Shown: positions 23,449 through 35,690, counted from the first letter of the stretch. The stretch: 64,000 bases of DNA from Metallyticus violacea (GCA_030762175.1 CM060833.1:74523501-74587500), one strand, 5' to 3'. The notes: generated by a model from the sequence alone, not told the origin. Numbers and translations: made by a program.

Positions 23449-24209
23449 TTTCATCAATACACATTTAGTGATCATAGTGATCATTCAGAGTTAAATATTT
23501 CACACGGTAGTCTCAAATTAGTACTTTAAACTTTAAAAAAGCATTGTAAAGTTAAAATAAAAACGTTCTAAAGTAAGCATTTTGCATAATAATTACGTGT
23601 GTATGAGAAGTGAATAAAATAGCGCGTATTATGTAAAAAAATTAAGTAACAATGGTCATGTGGTATAAAGCCTAAGAAAGAGCCTAGGAAAATGATTATT
23701 TATGTTAATTTACAGTACGTATTCTTTTGACTGGTTGCCAAGTTATTTATATCAAGCCTGCGTTTTCGGTTCTTAAGATATTCAAATTGACTGAGGTCAT
23801 AAATGCTTGCTCGTATTAGTTAATCTTTTGTACAGGCAATTGTGTCTATCATTTGAGTTGTTTTTTCATTACATCTTAAATTACTGCTGTCATCTTATCT
23901 GAGAGTCAAGCACCTTTTCACTTTAATTTGTGTTCTTGGTTTTCAAATAATGCTAAAGAATTATAATTTTAAGATATCTCATATCTTCTGTGGTATGATT
24001 TATTTGTTTATTTGGAATTTTATGCACTTTAATGCAAATATTTTAATCTAATTTAATATCTAATATCTGTCTCAGTACTTGACCTTTAATTGGAGTGTTA
24101 ATTCCAAAGCAATGGACTAATTTTTTTTTTCCAGTTACCACTGAGTACTTAAGTTATAGTAATGTGCTGGTAGTGAACATAAATACAATATATCCATGTG
24201 AAAAGTATG
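23449..24209. other. Intergenic AT-rich DNA
   Basis: Nothing recognised. TTTATT words near 24000-24012 could serve as minus-strand poly(A) signals for the candidate exon at 24210-24480. Confidence 0.4.
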
Positions 24210-24480
24210 TCAAGATGCCGTAAGGAACCATTTCCTCTTGATCATCTGTACAAACATTGGACACATTCCTAGCGCATTTGACGCGGGTGGAGAACATTCC
24301 GAAGTTAGTAGGGCATCTTTGAGCATATGCAGGAATGTTGTTACTATGGTTATTATGACATCACTTTCGCTGCTTGTACTGGAATGTGGCGTGGTCCTGC
24401 CTGACGCACCTCCGTTACGCTGGCATTCGAATCTCCTGACCATCAGCTGATCACAGCCTAGAGGCTTTCGCCCACACTTC
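24210..24480 (-). CDS. Possible terminal exon, unknown protein
   Basis: On the minus strand a strong-looking acceptor (ccttttcctgcgcag, about 24495-24481) precedes a frame open to a TGA at 24210-24212, giving about 89 residues. The segment is clearly GC-richer than its surroundings. Its translation is mixed: a basic start (CGRKPLGCDQLMVRRFECQR), a Ser/Thr-rich stretch (TTPHSSTSSESDVI) and a hydrophobic stretch (IITIVTTFLHML) that might form a membrane or buried helix. AATAAA complements lie about 200 bp downstream. I recognise no domain. The plus strand is also partly open (24238-24450), which weakens the coding argument. It could instead be a CpG-containing regulatory island. Confidence 0.25.
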
Positions 24481-24527
24481 CTGCGCAGGAAAAGGTTATT
24501 CGCGTATTGACGCGTCACATACATCAC

Positions 24528-25095
24528 AGAATCAGTGGCGAAGTGCTGCGTTTTTATATAACGTAAACTGAAACGGAAAATGTAGAAATTACTATGAAAT
24601 CTAACTCAGGCTAAATATACCACGAAAATTAATGTAATGTTATAATGAACATGTTCCATCTTCTTGCTTGGCATTGTAACTCAAATAATAAAAGCGCTAA
24701 TTGAATTAAATTGCAACATTAAAAAAGTTCATATTCAATTCCTATCTCCCTAAATCTGTTGTACACATGCTTAATCCTCCGGTTCTCATTCTGTGCCAAT
24801 ATATAAATCATTTGAAATTTGAACTTTTTAATTAACTTAGTACCACAATCCTGGCAAGATATGCGACGTTCCGCTGCAGATGCCAGTTTCGTAGAATAGA
24901 GGAAAAACGGCTATAAACCAAAATCTATCGATCGTTCCGTAGTTCTGTGTAAACCAAAACATGGTTAAAAAGTTTAGCATGATTTGTAAAAATAATAAGT
25001 CGCTGTAAGTGATATTTACTTAAAATTAAAATAATTACTCATTCCACATTAGCAAAATAAAGTCAAAAATAGGGAAATACCAAATTTATAATTCA
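24528..25095. other. Intergenic AT-rich DNA
   Basis: No recognised feature. Confidence 0.4.
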
Positions 25096-25106
25096 TATCA
25101 GTAAGA

Positions 25107-25368
25107 ATGAATGAATAGTGTTTAACGCCCGTTTTTGCTACAGAGGCACCACAGGCGATGGACACTGATGATACATGAGATGAAATAATATATTGGGAAA
25201 GGATTTTATGGAAGGAATCGTTCCAGGCCTAAGTTTATGGCATTTGCCATTTATGACTGAGGAAAACCTGGAAAAAACCTCAGTCAGGAAGGACGATCCT
25301 GGCGGTATTCGAACCCAGACCTCCCGCTCACGAGTCCGAGACTTAACGACCTCGGCCACCCGTGGCGG
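25107..25368 (-). mobile_element. SINE-A, full-length, reverse, 11-bp TSD
   Basis: A short (AATG)n tail (25105-25116) leads to gtgtttaacgcccgtttttg, the body and the head complement aacgacctcggccacccgtg at 25347-25366. Perfect repeats tatcagtaaga flank it at 25096-25106 and 25369-25379. This copy shows that the natural SINE-A tail is (ATTC)n, which explains the long array in the 6.2-kb copy. Confidence 0.92.
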
Positions 25369-25379
25369 TATCAGTAAGA

Positions 25380-27286
25380 CATCAGTATAAAAAATATCAG
25401 AATATGACTCACATAATCAATTGGGCTGAGCCTAGTCTACACAGTAACGAAAATTTCATGAAAGATCTCCTTCAATTCTCCCTAACAGTGACTTGAAAAA
25501 TTATTACTATGCTTGTGTAAGGCTGGCTGAGTCTTCCATCGTATGGCCTATCTATCATACACAGCACACTGTTTCAAATAAGGCATATATTTCAGTTCGT
25601 CAGTGATGTGCAAGACAGTTGAGCCAACATTGCGAATTTTGAATAAGATCAGCCTTAATGACTATTTCACCCCTGTTGATATTCTTTTATGTATTTAAAA
25701 ATTCAAGAACAAAAGTTTATAAAATAAAGTATTAAGAATTATACACATTTGAAAAACAGATATATTAACATATGTATAACAAATTAAACAGTAAATATAA
25801 AAAAATATTGATAAACATGTCTGCGGATTGATAAAGTTACGCCAAATGGCATCTGCCTATTTTTGTGGAAATGAATTGGGAAATGCGAAAACGCAACAGC
25901 AATAGCAAAAATTGTATTTCTTTTTTTTTTTTTTTTTTCCGGGACAAAAACGTCTTGGCATATAACGAGGTACTAATTGAACTTTCATGGTATTATTTAA
26001 CATTATCTTGTTTTATTGAAGTAGAACTGGTTTACATGCATATATTGCATCTTCTAATTATCAGTTTTGAAGCGAGACGAATACTAAACGAACAAAGTTG
26101 AAGACACGAATTATGTTCATTGAGTGTTTTAGCATTTTTGGCAAAAAAAAAAAGAAGTTTATTAGTATCTTTGGCCGGTCGTTTTCTTGTATGGAGCAGA
26201 GCATACATATATATATATACATATGCTCTTCAAAGTAGATGCTGGCTGAGTGGTCATTCTTAGTGGCTTGCCATAGAAGAATTTATGCGTTTATAATTAC
26301 TGTTAATTTATATATGTACATATATATATATAAATTAATATATAAATTATATATATGTGTGTGCGTTGTCATTAATATATGGCTTCAGTTAAAGTATCTA
26401 ATAGTCTTTCAACATTTTTATTGAAATTTGTAACGCAACAACAATCAGTCTTAAAATACTCCAGATTTTCATGAGAATGCACATTCGAAATGCGACGTTT
26501 CTAGTGGTGCATGCGCAATAGCTCTTATTGGCGAGAGGCACTTTCTATCCCACATTCTGACCGCTCTCACAAATTAACAGAGACATTGGTGTGTAGCCCG
26601 TCTATGTTTTACGGAATTAGCGGTTTAAATTTTTGTACTAGCCCAAATCAGCAAACCTCCAGTTGGGGCAGCCCTTGGTGATGATACTTCATATCTTCTT
26701 CATTTTGCGTAGGTATGACCAGAAACGACCATGCTTAGCGTGGAACTGGGTGACAATGGAATTTGATCCTAGGGATAATGAACACTTGTGATGGATATTA
26801 GGAATGAAGAATGTCTGGGCAGCTTTGGGGTGTATGTAGATATTCGTGTAGCAGTCTGAAAACACCTTTTTGTCAGCGTATAATTGGGATCGCCCTGCAC
26901 TTTACTGGTGTAATATTATCGGCCAAGCACTCTCGCTTCCAATCAGACATGACTGTTCTTTCACGCAATGATAATTTAGGCCGTCATTTGCCGTCATTAG
27001 TTCAGCATGAAATATTATGCCTTGTGAGTGTAATTTTGTGTTTGGAAGTGGATTTCTTGGAAGCTTCTAAGGACAATCATGCTGGTCCCGATATAATTGA
27101 CTGTTTTGGAGCCGTATATGCATACGTCTGCGGTTCCCGTTTCCCTGGAGAAGTGTAAATGAGAGTACTGTATTGTGTTGAGCTGTAACTTGGTATAAAT
27201 GACAGAAGTTACTGGGCCTGAGGGAAATGTTCACAAAACTAATCTTTGATATATAAATGGAAAAGAACCAAGAAAAATTGAAATGC

Positions 27287-27324
<38 letters not shown>

Positions 27325-28570
27325 GAAGCGGTTTTTGGAGCGAGATGAAGAAAGTTTCAGTGAATGATGTGAAGAGGATGTTAGGTTTTGGCCCTTTGCA
27401 AATGACTGAACAAAGAGTACACACGGTTTAAATTTTGAGATTAATGATGAAACTGTAGTGTATATTTAACATTTCGTATCAAAATGTGTGGTTAAAGGAC
27501 ATTTTCCCTATGCAATTTTGGTTAATATACCAAGGAGATAATGAAATGTAAATTATTTTAACATGAACGGACTTTAATGACAAAACACAATAACAACGTG
27601 ACATTAAACATTAATATCAAAAGAACTTGCCTTGTAATTACACACACTAATGAAATTCAATGACAAAGCACAAGAAAAAATAAAAATGTATTAACTCACC
27701 AAGTGATTACCTTCAATTCAAATGTAAGCTATCTAATTGCAAAGCACAAATAAAAAGTGACAAAAAGCATGAATATGAAAACGTACTTGCCTTTCAATTA
27801 CAGATATATAAACCTGTAAATGATAAAAAATATAACAGAGAAAACTCCTAAAATTAGAAATAAAATTTACACGAATACCACGTAATTTATGCAAATGCCT
27901 TAGTGTCTGAAGCGTGGGGAGTGAACAACGATCCTACAAATTTTCAATAGTTGGCCGAAAATGTCTTTACCTCTTCCAGTAAGCCCGGAGTAAGGCTATG
28001 ACGTCATCGTGCTAGAAGGAAAAGAAACAAACAGTTGCCATATAACAACTTACAAGTCCGTGCAAGGTGGCACACAACTGAAAACAACTGAAGATTCTTC
28101 TGCCTCTAACCACTACCACCAATGTATCAATATAAGCAAAATCTCCGTTTTACTAATATCCCTTCAAATACACTTTAATTAATCTAATAATGACAATTTG
28201 TTCTATGTTTTCTTTATTACTCTACTCCGCTTCGTTCTAGTAGTTCATTCCCAATTTTCTTTACTTTTATTTGTGTTCAATTCGCTATTTTCTTAGGAAT
28301 TTTAATTTCTATAGATTTTAATCCTATAAACGGTTTTTAACACAAATACACTTCAAGAAAACATCACCTCTGAGGATATAAAATAATGAAAGGAAACGTG
28401 GAACCATTAATAAAAATATGTTGACATTGGTCGTTTGTGATCTATTTATCGTTCAAATGGCAGCATTGAGAAATGACCGCTATAATTAGGTCAACGTGCC
28501 ATGTGCCATTTAGAACTCATTATGACTACGCGCCTGTCATTGATATCAGTGGCAACGCTCTAGTTCAGCA
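25380..28570. other. Intergenic AT-rich DNA with poly(A)/poly(T) runs
   Basis: Runs: T at 25921-25938, TA repeat at about 26206-26222 and 26318-26357, A of about 32 at 27289-27320. The 115-codon frame 26811-27158 (+) has reasonable composition but no recognised domain or splice sites. A CRE word (tgacgtca) lies at about 27999-28006. Nothing else is identified. Confidence 0.4.
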
Positions 28571-28641
28571 GGTCCCATGGTGTAATAGTTAGCACTGTAA
28601 ACTTTGAATCCAGCGAAACGACTTCAATTCTCGTGGAACCT
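28571..28641 (+). pseudogene. tRNA-Gln(TTG) pseudogene
   Basis: The sequence starts ggtcccatggtgtaatagtt and ends tggaacct, clearly descended from tRNA-Gln. The D-loop has GTT changed to ATT-type sequence. The anticodon stem (gtaaa against tccag) no longer pairs, and the T-arm (acttcaattct) has lost the conserved GGTTC/GAnTCC pattern. The anticodon position reads TTG, as in the intact copy at 54.7 kb. There are no SINE-like extensions. Confidence 0.82.
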
Positions 28642-28928
28642 AGATATCTCCTAGAAACTTTGTGTAGGAAACGATAAGTGATTGTGTAGTAATGTATAAA
28701 CTGATAACTTTTATTAGACATCGTTATTTCTAATACTTTCATATCATACTTTAAACACATTTAAAATAATGCATATTTTCAGTCTATGCTATTGTTTAAG
28801 AAAATTCCTATTGTCCACAAAGAACAGAGAAAGAAACAGTGGTAACAATTTGCATAGGTAAGCAATCAATGAAACTTTTTCGTCATTCTTCACTACATTA
28901 TTATAACAATTAGGTTTTTATGTCCGCC

Positions 28929-28930
<2 letters not shown>

Positions 28931-28978
<48 letters not shown>
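28931..28978. repeat. (TTA)n microsatellite
   Basis: About 16 ATT units without interruption. Confidence 0.95.
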
Positions 28979-28979
<1 letters not shown>

Positions 28980-29881
28980 GCCCGATAGGGATAAATTTTA
29001 ATACTACTGTAATATATTTCAACCTAAGATATGGAATAGTTGTTTAACTGTTTTTCCTCCCAGATGAGACAGACCGCACACTTAAATCTTGATCAAAATA
29101 AGTTTTAAATTCGAGACGCTTATGAAACTCGTTCATGCATTATTTAACTATCAAAGCTCATTGTTTAGGCTGGACTAGAAAAATCAGTAAGCTTTTCTAT
29201 ACTAGCCGCAACGAAGTTATTTTTCGATTACTGAAAAAAAGATAACTGATGAAAGGAAATTTGTTCTTGTGGCATTACGTAATAACTCATATGATAAATA
29301 CAATGGCGAATATCCTGCAACGTTTCTGTCAGAAAATTCTTTATTTATCCTCTCTTCTAACGCATTGCCTTAATTAGCCTGAAAGCTCGCTTCAGCAGCT
29401 GGAGTATAACTAAAACTCAGTCACTGATGAACAATGAATTCAAAGTCAATTAGGAAAAGACAATTCAAATTAAGTAGGGGTATTTCAGTTTTTTTTATAT
29501 ATATAATTTTCTACTGCTTCTTAGTAAAAACGGGTTCTGAATACTCTTAAATTCTTATTTTTATCTGTATATTATACAGTAGACTTTTTATTAGTGCATG
29601 AATACAAATTGCAAATTAGTATTTTGGAAGAATGCGTTCGATATTAAAGCGTGCATTATGTTTTAGTCAAATAACTTTAAATTTATAAAATTCGTTCCTA
29701 TTCTTACATAAAACTAATATAAATTGTCAAAAACTGTCGTTTAAATGAACATGTCTGTAATAAATGTAAATTATTATAGCTATACGTTATTTAATTCTGT
29801 CATTTAATAGTACTTTTGATTTTTATTCTTTTTAGTCATTTCTTTGTATATTTTATTTTATAGATAGCTGCTGATTTTCAG

Positions 29882-29914
<33 letters not shown>
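29882..29914. repeat. (AC)n microsatellite bordering the palindrome
   Basis: About 16 CA units directly left of the inverted repeat. A GT-rich stretch on the far side (30135-30148) mirrors it. Confidence 0.9.
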
Positions 29915-29915
<1 letters not shown>

Positions 29916-29916
29916 A

Positions 29917-30072
29917 TAATAAAAGTAGAAAAGGATAAAAGGATAAAACACTTAGATAAAGTCACACTTGAAATTGCTATATTTCGAACTACTAGAGCTC
30001 TAGTAGTTCGATATATAGCAAATTCAAGTGTGACTTTATCTAAGTGTTTTATTCTTTTCTACTTTCATTATT
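29917..30072. repeat. Near-perfect palindrome (hairpin element), arms about 75-80 bp
   Basis: The axis lies between 29997 and 29998 in actactagag / ctctagtagt. About 60 bp on each side match with only three or so differences (for example atatagcaaattcaagtgtg against its mirrored partner). Then there is an 8-9 bp gap, where the left arm has an extra ggataaaa unit, and a further 15-20 bp of matching sequence (ttttctacttt). No spacer separates the arms. A related single arm occurs at 16192-16272. No ORF is present. Confidence 0.92.
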
Positions 30073-30984
30073 ACTGTTAATTTGTTAAATTGTTAATAGT
30101 GTTACTTTATTTTTATTTTTATTTATATTATATATGTGTGTGTGTGTTTAATATTTCATTTTAAGTTTTTATTCATTCCGTATTTATGTTTGTTATTATA
30201 GTTTCATTTTTCTTTCTTACATTTTAATTATTTTATTCTATAAATTACTACTTTGATTGGGGTTCGTTATTCCTTTGAGATATTTAAACAAATGAATTCA
30301 AATTTTCTCTTAAATTGTTAAATATAAATTATAGTATTACGAAAGACCCTGTAAAAATTTATATCCTCCACGGTTATCTTCTGTTTTTTTCCGTGTTATT
30401 TTCATATTTTAAGTATAGTTTCAGGGGAAACAGAACTCAGTCACAAAACTGGGAATGCATTTTCTGGTTGCTATTATTATTCAGTGGATGTTCCTAAGGC
30501 GATTTTAATGATGTAACGTTTGCTATAAATTCACATATCTTCCCATTAATGCGGACAAAGTAGCGAAAGCTTGGGGTTTCTTGGCGAAACGCAGATTCGC
30601 TGAGTCAGGAACATAAAAGCTGATTGCCCACTTAGAGTGCTGCGTTTTCTATTGGGTCATTTGGCAGACGTAATGGGCTACTATGGTCTTTTGCAGTCCC
30701 CCCTGCTCTCATTTGCTTTTATTATGTATTTTGGAGCTGCTAGCACGTTGTGCTCATACACAAAAACACGGCTTATTTGGAAACTTGAGAGGTGCTTCAT
30801 TTTTGTTTATACGCGAAATATGTGCGGAATAAGTTCTGAACGAAATGTGCCAACCACCTCAGTGCTTATATATTACTTCAAGAAGTCGCCATTTCTAAAG
30901 TTCTTTCCTCAAAAACTAGCTACTTTAACAGAATTAGAAGAAAGTTCAGGCAATCTTCAAATGTAAAACTGAGCGGAAGATAAT
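30073..30984. other. Intergenic AT-rich DNA
   Basis: The only frame over 100 codons (30637-30966, +) has no recognised similarity. A GT-rich stretch lies at 30135-30148. Confidence 0.4.
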
Positions 30985-31336
30985 GATTGCGCTCACATTC
31001 GGAGGTTCTCGAGTTCAAACCTCTTGGGTCCGGCCGTCCTCACTTTTTTTTTTTTCTCGCAATTTTTCTTAGTCATTTAGAGAATATTGTCTCTCTCTTT
31101 TCATATCATTTCCTTCTGTAGTTCTGGTTGCAGGAATTGTCGCGAATAGCCGTTGTGGACGTCGTTGCTCTCGCAGGCCTGCCAAGTCTGAAATACAGTA
31201 GGGAGGCCCAAGTCCTAAATAATCGCTCCTGGCTTCTGACAGCCTGGTGTCTACCTGATTTCATCCCTTCCTCCCAGAATGACCCCATTTGAAGTTTGTA
31301 GGTACAAAATGTCCATCAGAATGATCTACTTGCCAA
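30985..31336 (+). mobile_element. SINE-C, full-length, ending in the ATGG repeat
   Basis: The head has a box-B-like motif (cgagttcaaacctcttgggt, about 31009-31028). The body shares words with the 9.7-10.9 kb and 61 kb copies (cttcctcccagaatgacc). The 3' end runs directly into the ATGG array at 31337, identifying ATGG as the family's tail unit. Confidence 0.75.
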
Positions 31337-31483
31337 ATGGATGGATGGATGGATGGATGGATGGATGGATGGATGGATGGATGGATGGATGGATGGATGG
31401 ATGGATGGATGGATGGATGGATGGATGGATGGATGGATGGATGGATGGATGGATGGATGGATGGATGGATGGATGGATGGATG

Positions 31484-31563
<80 letters not shown>
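31337..31563. repeat. Compound (ATGG)n-(ATAG)n microsatellite, about 225 bp
   Basis: About 37 ATGG units (31337-31485) switch sharply to about 19 ATAG units (31486-31563). All frames through it encode short peptide repeats (Trp-Met-Asp-Gly or Ser-Ile-His-Pro type) and are not genes. The array is the expanded tail of the adjacent SINE-C. Confidence 0.95.
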
Positions 31564-31564
<1 letters not shown>

Positions 31565-32079
31565 ATAGAAATTAACGTAAGGATGTTTTTCTGTGTGAAA
31601 ATAACACACATTACTTCTCAACTCGATTGAATAATTCGTAGTGTTTAACTTTATATTTTTTTGTTTAAACTTTTTTCCCTTCAATGCGATTTTTCAATTG
31701 CAGAGCACTTGGTGATTCTGAGTTTCGGCGATACCATATTTGGACAGCTGGGTAGCTTATGCTAAATTTGATCCAATCAGTGGTTAATAAGAGCATAAGT
31801 AGTATTTTCTTTTTTTCCTATAAAGTTTCACCGCTTTTGCTGAAAACATATTCCGGAAGAGGGAGTAAGTCACTCCTACAGCTCGCGATGACCTGAGAAA
31901 GATGTCTCTTAGTTACTAACGGAAGTAAAGTAAAAATTAATGCAGTGCAACTTTTGTATTCCTATTTAAAGAATATGGCTGCTGCAGTGCTTCAAGCAAC
32001 TGATTAAGTACAATTTTGTATCTACTACGGTTATCCAAGAAAAAAGAATCAACTATTTATACTTTGCGAAGATACAGGA

Positions 32080-32823
32080 ATAAGAGAGATAAAGAAATTG
32101 CAGTGGGGGAGACAAAGAAATTGCATGTTAAATTAAATGAGAATAAATCAGTACATGTCAACTTTACAAATAGAAAATAAAAGCATTACCGATACAAATT
32201 AATAATCAAACAATTCCACATTCCAAACAGTGAAATACTTAGATATGACCATAGAGTTGAAACTAAATTGGAAGTTTTTTTTTTTTTTGAGTAGTGTTTA
32301 ACGCCCGTTTTCACTACTGAGGCACCATAGGCGGTACTAAATTGGAAGAAGCACGTAGTAAATAAAAGAAAACAGTTAAATATAAAATGATATAGTAACA
32401 ACCTTTATTGGCTCATTTGAAGAAATCCAGAACTTTCCGTGGATAATAGGTTGCTAATATAACCTCAAACCTATGGTATATAGGCTCTGGGGCTGCACCA
32501 AGAAAACCAATGTTAAGTACATACAAACTTCAAAACAAAGTCTTAAGTGCAGTAGTTATTGCACCATGGCATATGCGTATACATAGGGACCTCAAGATTG
32601 ATGTGGAAGAAATAAAAAGGACTGTAAAGAAACATCACGAGAACACTGAAACGCTACAAGTGTTAAATGAGTGTGAAGTGCGACGATTGAAAAGAACTAC
32701 CCTAATGACCTAATGTTGTTATTTAGTGTGTAAAGATTTGGGGGGCTTCACTAGAAGACTCGCCTAAAAAGTGTGAAAGGAATATTACTAAGTAAGCTGG
32801 TGCTTGGTTGTAGGTTGTTAACC

Positions 32824-32883
<60 letters not shown>

Positions 32884-32884
32884 T
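32080..32884 (+). mobile_element. Jockey-type LINE, 3' end fragment
   Basis: Plus-strand translation, with several stops and frame changes, gives the C-terminal region of a non-LTR retrotransposon polymerase. An LNENKSVHVNF segment is near 32120, then a KYLGMTLD-like word (diverged) and KLNWKKHV near 32260-32360, then NLYWLI (near 32400), and finally LQNKVLSAVV.APW near 32530-32570 with HRDLKID...EIKR following. This order and these words are typical of the region after the fingers/palm domain in arthropod Jockey elements. A short 3'UTR follows and ends in (TAA)n at 32823-32884, the usual LINE tail type. The catalytic domain is absent. A SINE-A tail is inserted at 32275-32335. Confidence 0.85.
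32275..32335 (-). mobile_element. Tail-only SINE-A insertion in the LINE, 13-bp TSD
   Basis: Only the last 45-50 bp of SINE-A (gtgtttaacgcccgttttca through gcaccataggcggt) plus an adjoining T run (32275-32288) are present. Perfect 13-bp repeats actaaattggaag lie at 32262-32274 and 32336-32348. The LINE reading frame resumes exactly after the second repeat. Confidence 0.93.
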
Positions 32885-35099
32885 TTGTATTGTTCACCAT
32901 ACTAAATTGTTTATATTACTATTTTTAGTTCGAAAAGGTATGTTAACTTTATTAATAATGCGATTCTTCCAAAACAACAAAAACTAGATTGCTTGCGACA
33001 TGTGTAGATTCTGAACTCACCAAACGTTCATTGTTCCCTAATCTTGAAGAGGCAAGATTTAATTTTGAAAATCTTGTGTAAAGTAAGTTTAAGTAATTTT
33101 TATATATAATACAGTTGTATGATGGAGCAAAATGCCAGAATATCCAGATGCCAGATTCCCAGAGGACGTATAGAAAACTGCCAAAAATTATGTAGGGCTC
33201 CAAACGCATAATACAGTAAAGAAGTATTCTACTCCCACAATTCCATCTAGGAAAAGCGGATAGAAAAAACGATTTAGCATTTTTTTAATTTATAAAAATA
33301 AAACACTAATAAATGTAATTAAAATGATTACTTAGATATATAAATAAATATTAATAAAGCCATAAGTCTCCAACAGTTTTATGATATTAAATTATGAACA
33401 ATAGTAAAACCTTAGGCTCATTAGAAATATATGCCTTAAATGATCTTAAAGGAACTACAAAATGCTGGTGCTTCCGTCATGGAATCATAACAGCATTATG
33501 GTGATTGAAAGAAACTGGAAAAGAAAAGAGAGAAAATTTTCAATTGTAATTCCATGCATATATTAGCAAAACGTCAATATTCACAAAGGTGCTCGTAAAA
33601 GAATAATAAAAATGATTGAGTAAATGAAAATTCTATGTTCCTTGCTGAGATGTAGTTTACAAGATAACTTCTTGTTAAAAAGGAAAGAATATGGCTAGAT
33701 AATGTAGCACTCCAAAGAGCAAGTCTGAAGGATCCCTAGAAATAGACTGCACAAATGTTATATTAATCTCAACACAGGGGGGAAAATAAACACCCGAAGA
33801 CTAGTAAAATAAAGCTAGAAAAATCATCAACATTTATTTTTTCAATGTTAGGCAATTGAAAAGGGAATAACTAGTACCTCTCCCCCCTAATGAATTAGCA
33901 AGTAGAAGCTTCTTCTTCTTCTTTTGTGTGTGTGTGTGTGTGTATGTGTGTGTGTGTGGGGGGGGTTTTCTACGTTCTTTCAGAAAAAGTGTTAGTGTTG
34001 CATTTCCTCCCATTTATTTTGCTTATAGCGGCGCCACTGGTTACGTGCACGATTCATAACATAGCACAAAATAACCCATCAGTCATTTAAAGGAGTCAAA
34101 TTCCTGGCATTTTTCTTCTCATTGCTGACGCCACCTACGTGGTATGCAACACGCGACCCTGCATGCCTGCCTCTGTACACTAGCAAAAGTTAATGGCCTC
34201 CGTTAAGTTAACCTCGTTTGTCAAGTGTTTACTTTGTAGGTATCAGCTTCACGCTAATGTGTGCAAGTGTACATTCCAATTGAATGATATGAATACACAG
34301 TTTCAAAGGTGGAAAATAATAGTTTATGAATTCTCATAACAGATTTACATACATTTAAATATTGAATTAAGCGTTAATAGGTACATGAAAGTGAGGCTGA
34401 TAACTATTTTGACTTTTACCATTTAATTATATTCATTACATAACATATAATATTTCTCAGGTTTTTTACCTAAATTTCACAGCTGCAGGCTATTATTTAT
34501 TTATCTATTTATTTATTTGCAGATCTCAAGTAAATATGTGCAGATTCATGTAGATTTCATGAAAGAGTGCCTGGTGATAATGAGACATCTTATTGTGCAA
34601 ATTTAGATAATATATTTACACTAGGTGATACATGGTCTGATACGTCCCGCCAAGAACTATTTATTTCATTTAAAACAGTACATTAGTATGTGGTTTCCAA
34701 ATGCCGGGGAAAAATTTCCAAAGCTTTTACTGAAATCCCAAGACAGCTCAACCTAACGACTTACCTTCTTTTTCTGAACCTCGATTACGTTCTTTAAGGA
34801 AGGAAAAATGTCATATCATCTACAGATATGTGTTTAGCCACACGACCAAAAGAATTTACTTATGAAAGCTGGAACATTGGAATCACAAATGTCTGTGGAG
34901 GTTAAGAAGGAATATTTCAGTTCTGAAGCTTTTCTTTCTTGTAAAAAGCCAGTCTCTATTAATATAGCTTCAACCTTAGGAGAGCTGTTTAATAAAGAAT
35001 GGCCATACATTTTAAAGGCATACTTTCTCGCACTAAAATTTAATTTTACAAATTTTGTTAGTTTAATGATGACTGACACATGGTAGTAGTTTCATTGTT
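32885..35099. other. Intergenic AT-rich DNA
   Basis: A GT-rich microsatellite lies at 33925-33966, ending in a G run. A GC-richer patch at 34130-34200 has no frame attached. Frames near 34834-35086 are short and unremarkable. Confidence 0.4.
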
Positions 35100-35139
35100 G
35101 TCAGTTCCGGTCCCAGCCTATGAGAGATGTGCAAGTTGA

Positions 35140-35690
35140 AACATGTTCAGTTCCGCCTACAGCAGAATGGAGGCACCACGTAACGAACAATATGTTGCTT
35201 TGAAATTCTTTTTAGAATCTACAAAACATTCGGAAGGGGTAAGCACAAATGTTGGAAGATGGTATAAAATGTTTAAATAGGAAAGGCAGTCACTCTGCAA
35301 GGCCTTATCATACGCAAAAGGCCATATTTTTATGCAACAAACTGAATGTTATACCACGATAACGCACTGCCGCACATCGCAAATGTTGTTGCTGGACATC
35401 TCAAATGGTGACCCTCACTCTACCTAAGATTTACCCGTTGTGACTTTTTCCTTTTTCACCAAATTGAAGCAATGCCTTCATGGGAGGCATTTTCCATCAT
35501 CAGAAGTAATGGTGAAAGCTGCGGAAGCGATTCTGATAAACGTGTCAAAAATTGTTGAGGCTCAATTGTATTCAACATGTCTTTGATATCAGGCAGAAAT
35601 TCTGGGATAGATGTATTACATCTAGCCCTTTGTACTACGTACTCTCTATGAAAGCAAAAAATACGTTCCTGTACACCAACAATAAATTGA
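35140..35690 (+). pseudogene. Decayed mariner-type transposase
   Basis: Plus-strand pieces in order: a start reading NEQYVALKFFLESTKHSEGV (about 35173-35235, like mariner N-termini), then a jump to YHDNALPHIANVV (about 35355, the second catalytic motif HDNA.PH), then RFTRCDFFLFHQIEA (about 35427, equivalent to the third catalytic segment LAPCDFFLF). The C-terminal block follows (FNVFD..QKFWDRCIT, near 35580). Most of the first half is deleted and frames change, so it is dead. Confidence 0.72.

Noticed and set aside
26811..27158. 115-codon plus-strand frame
   Set aside because: No domain or splice support; a chance frame in a GC-neutral stretch is as likely.
31261..31684. Frames of 116-122 codons rich in Ser-Ile-His-Pro and Tyr-Leu-Ser-Ile on the minus strand
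   Set aside because: Straight translation of the (ATGG)n-(ATAG)n microsatellite.
32821..32884. Regular short repeats considered as a CRISPR-like array (also at 28931, 44401)
   Set aside because: Trinucleotide microsatellites without spacers in a eukaryotic genome.
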